Below, in pieces: positions 14,999-16,861 of a stretch of DNA of 16,861 nt; the stretch's first letter is position 1, and each line of letters begins with the position of its first letter. The translations under genes were made by a program, and so were the position numbers. The notes beneath the pieces were generated by a model. That model did no database searches and was not told the DNA's origin. It saw only the letters and a program-made list of their open reading frames with translations. The DNA is from Methanosphaera sp. Lineage in GTDB: Archaea > Methanobacteriota > Methanobacteria > Methanobacteriales > Methanobacteriaceae. Location of the stretch: positions 1 to 16,861 of the forward strand of contig JAJQHG010000116.1 in the NCBI GenBank assembly GCA_021199865.1. The letters are read 5' to 3'.

Positions 14999-16773
14999 CT
15001 ATTATCAATCTCATTATCACTACCAGAGTCATATACAGCCTCATTACCCTTCTGAGTACTACCAATAATTAAGGTATTATTGGTTACTGCGGTGTTACTT
15101 CCTTCTAGGTATACTGCATATTCATATTCAAGTGTTGTCAATGTATTTGATATTATGTTATCATTATTTTCAGTACTATAAACATATATAGCTGGGTTAA
15201 GGTTTGATGTAATTGTATTGTTTGTTATATTATTATAGCTACCCCAGAGTAAGACTATACCAGCTTCAGTTGCTGTTAAATAGTCAGCAGTATATTCTTG
15301 TCCAAATACACTACCCATAACTGTTATAGTGTTATTATCTATTATTGAATTTGTACCATCAACTCCAATACCCATAGGTGTTGAACCTTCTAGTGTCATT
15401 ACATTGTTTGTTATGTTTGTACCATTTGCTCCATAGAGTTCTACTCCATAAACGTTATGTGCACTACCAGTTATAGTGTTATTATCAATTATATTATTAT
15501 GGACATTACCAGTGGTACTACTATAAGTATGACCATAATAATTCGTGTTTTCTATGTATATAGCATATATTACATCTTCAGCATATGTTCCATCACCATG
15601 ATCTCCATATCCACTATCACCAGCAGTAAGTGTAAATGTATTGTTTCTTATAACATTATTTACACATAACAACTCATCATAAATATAATAATAATCAAAA
15701 CCACTACTTAAACGTATACCTAGTACATATCTGTCACCGTTTACTGTAATATTATTATTTGTAATGTTACTATAGGTTACAGTATTAAAGCTTAGAGCAT
15801 ATATCCATTGAATACCATCAATACTAACTGTGTTGTTAGTAAAATTATATTTACCACCTAATAAAGTTACACCATAGAATGATGAATAGGACTCACCTGA
15901 TTCATCTAAGTTAGTAACTGTAATAGTATTATTTTCTATAATACTTGTGGTTATATATTCACTGAATCCTAGATCATATAATATGAAACCCGTTCTTGTT
16001 ATTGACTGTGAATAAGTCATATCCATGTTCATCCAGTCTATAGCATATACTTCAAATGAACCAGTTAATGTGTTGTTTCTAATCATTACAGCTGAAGCAT
16101 AAGTTGTAATTGGATACCAATACGTATAGTCTTCTATATACCTAGACTCTACTGTTATATTACAATTTTCTATGGTTGTATAAATACTTTCATCAGTATC
16201 ATCACCAGTATATGCTTCCCAGATCATTATACCAGCTTGATACCAATAATCTGCAGTGTATTTCAATGTTAAATTGCTTATAGTCCTGTTCTTGTTTTCT
16301 CCATATATTTCAATATAACAATCGATTAGAGTTGCATCATTAATACCTGTTAAAACAGTATTTTCTCCATTGATTGTTATAGTATGATCCTCAACTGTAA
16401 TACCATCAAGAACATAAATAGTATTACTATCTAACTCATTAGGTAAATCTGATGAATCAGTGATTATAATATTTGCAGGATCATCCCCAAGTATTGATTT
16501 ATTATCAACTGTAGCACTATTATCAACAGTGCGACTATTGTCATCAACACTATCTGTGTTTGTTTCTACTGTATTCTCATCAACAACATTACTAGCTTCT
16601 TGACTAATAATAGAATCTGAATTGTTATTATCATTAACTGCATCAGTTACACTTGTATCAACAGTGCTAATAGTTGTATTACTCATATCATTATCAGCTG
16701 CACTGACACCAGAGATACCTACAACAAGGAGTACTAATGCTGTTAACAAGAATATTTTTCCAACTTTATTCAT
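13975..16773 (-). CDS. Large secreted adhesin-like protein, N-terminal part, broken by frameshift
   Basis: I place the start at the ATG at 16773, not the upstream one at 16809: it has GGAG seven bases upstream and opens a clear signal peptide (MNKVGKIF, a Leu/Val-rich core, then VSAA, cleavage near residue 25). An acidic Ser/Thr/Asn/Val-rich linker follows (about 27-105). Next is a long parallel beta-helix region (about 110-600) with repeated N-N-T-I turns such as IENNTITV, NITNNNITV and IDNNTITG. Ig-like units 1-3 and the start of 4 come last. This is the design of the Asn/Thr-rich adhesin-like proteins abundant in gut Methanosphaera and Methanobrevibacter. The frame is lost near 14013; the shifted tail (IMIQLWWMLLMV) is not natural-looking and stops at 13975. 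Adding one base would give about 1183 residues. The piece present is 932 residues. Confidence 0.88.
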   Translation of the reverse strand: MNKVGKIFLLTALVLLVVGISGVSAADNDMSNTTISTVDTSVTDAVNDNNNSDSIISQEASNVVDENTVETNTDSVDDNSRTVDNSATVDNKSILGDDPANIIITDSSDLPNELDSNTIYVLDGITVEDHTITINGENTVLTGINDATLIDCYIEIYGENKNRTISNLTLKYTADYWYQAGIMIWEAYTGDDTDESIYTTIENCNITVESRYIEDYTYWYPITTYASAVMIRNNTLTGSFEVYAIDWMNMDMTYSQSITRTGFILYDLGFSEYITTSIIENNTITVTNLDESGESYSSFYGVTLLGGKYNFTNNTVSIDGIQWIYALSFNTVTYSNITNNNITVNGDRYVLGIRLSSGFDYYYIYDELLCVNNVIRNNTFTLTAGDSGYGDHGDGTYAEDVIYAIYIENTNYYGHTYSSTTGNVHNNIIDNNTITGSAHNVYGVELYGANGTNITNNVMTLEGSTPMGIGVDGTNSIIDNNTITVMGSVFGQEYTADYLTATEAGIVLLWGSYNNITNNTITSNLNPAIYVYSTENNDNIISNTLTTLEYEYAVYLEGSNTAVTNNTLIIGSTQKGNEAVYDSGSDNEIDNRITSQISLDGTSYSLEFGSSITINGTLTTEDGDIIPNTVVYVSVDDADAYTVDVDEDGKFSFTYNKETSDESTIIVSYESEDYYQSSQTVTIITQLIETSIEVEDINPVIKNSTFNVVATITPVNVAGQKVTVTFNGEDYDVEIGENGLIETNLTAPEIIGDYTITITYSGSDLYAESTTTTTVTVKVLSIINLTTVESVVVVGDDVTITGTVTDDEGNPITGEIIITINDNDGTIVGVVDGVYEQVYTTTIVGQNNITVTYQGDEVYTESESSDTFNVYLPTNITVDDVSGVYGDTVTLTAHVSDVDGNNVTGGQVIFKLNGKTLKDGIMIQLWWMLLMV

Positions 16774-16861
16774 GTTATTTCTCCAATAATTAATTAAATT
16801 CAAAATCAAAATATTTAATCAAATTAATAAATTAAAGTATTTTGAAAGAAAATTATAGTAT
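16774..16861 (-). promoter_or_regulatory. Adhesin-like gene leader and promoter region
   Basis: This stretch is almost entirely A/T apart from the ribosome site GGAG at about 16781-16784. Several A/T octamers (for example near 16810-16820 on the minus strand) could be TATA boxes; none can be chosen with confidence. Confidence 0.3.

Noticed and set aside
15000..16450. Beta-helix coding region as a tandem DNA repeat
   Set aside because: The N-N-T-I motif recurs in the protein, but spacing is irregular and the nucleotide sequence does not repeat in long units, so it is a structural motif and not a DNA repeat array.
16774..16809. Upstream ATG at 16809 as the adhesin start
   Set aside because: It would place twelve non-signal residues (MILNLINYWRNN) before a perfect signal peptide, and the GGAG site serves the ATG at 16773.

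Overview
The window is strongly AT-rich and comes from a methanogenic archaeon of the Methanobacteriales, most likely a Methanosphaera (M. stadtmanae-like). The reasons are an AtwA-type double ABC protein for methyl-coenzyme M reductase activation, the methanofuran enzyme MfnB, archaeal NadM, PheS and CbiZ, a small protein resembling pseudomurein-binding repeats, a tRNA-Gln with the archaeal A1-U72 pair, ribosome binding sites matching GGAGGTGAT, and a very large Asn/Thr-rich adhesin-like surface protein. The species name is an inference; the order-level placement is well supported.

Layout. Bases 148-2230 (+) hold atwA and an overlapping UspA-type gene. These converge on cbiZ (2239-3300, -), a corrinoid salvage enzyme with a long C-terminal extension. 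A tRNA-Gln(CUG) lies at 3399-3470 (-). An apparent operon on the minus strand follows: nadM (5507), an SAMHD1/dGTPase-like HD phosphohydrolase (4950), and a small PMBR-like protein (re-called start 3776). guaB (5795-7288, -) stands alone. Next comes a tightly spaced minus-strand string reading citG-like (10762) > pheS (9809) > an unlisted 50-codon coiled-coil ORF (8243) > mfnB (8079, GTG start). speB > hemB (12890 to 11002, -) form another pair. A 332-bp intergenic stretch then separates these from a large secreted adhesin-like gene on the minus strand (start 16773, final stop 13223). One missing base near 14013 breaks that gene into two ORFs.

How the genes fit together. Most of the window is housekeeping and methanogenesis cofactor metabolism: MCR activation (AtwA), methanofuran (MfnB), tetrapyrrole precursor for F430 and B12 (HemB), corrinoid salvage (CbiZ), NAD (NadM), GMP (GuaB), putrescine (SpeB), and Phe and Gln decoding. 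The accessory part is the surface protein at the right end. No transposase, integrase, CRISPR array or phage gene was seen, and I found no clear case for a wholly new system. The points most worth checking are the single-base break in the adhesin gene, the 50-aa ORF before mfnB, the CitG-like protein in a methanogen operon, the secretion-signal-less PMBR miniprotein, and the CbiZ extension.
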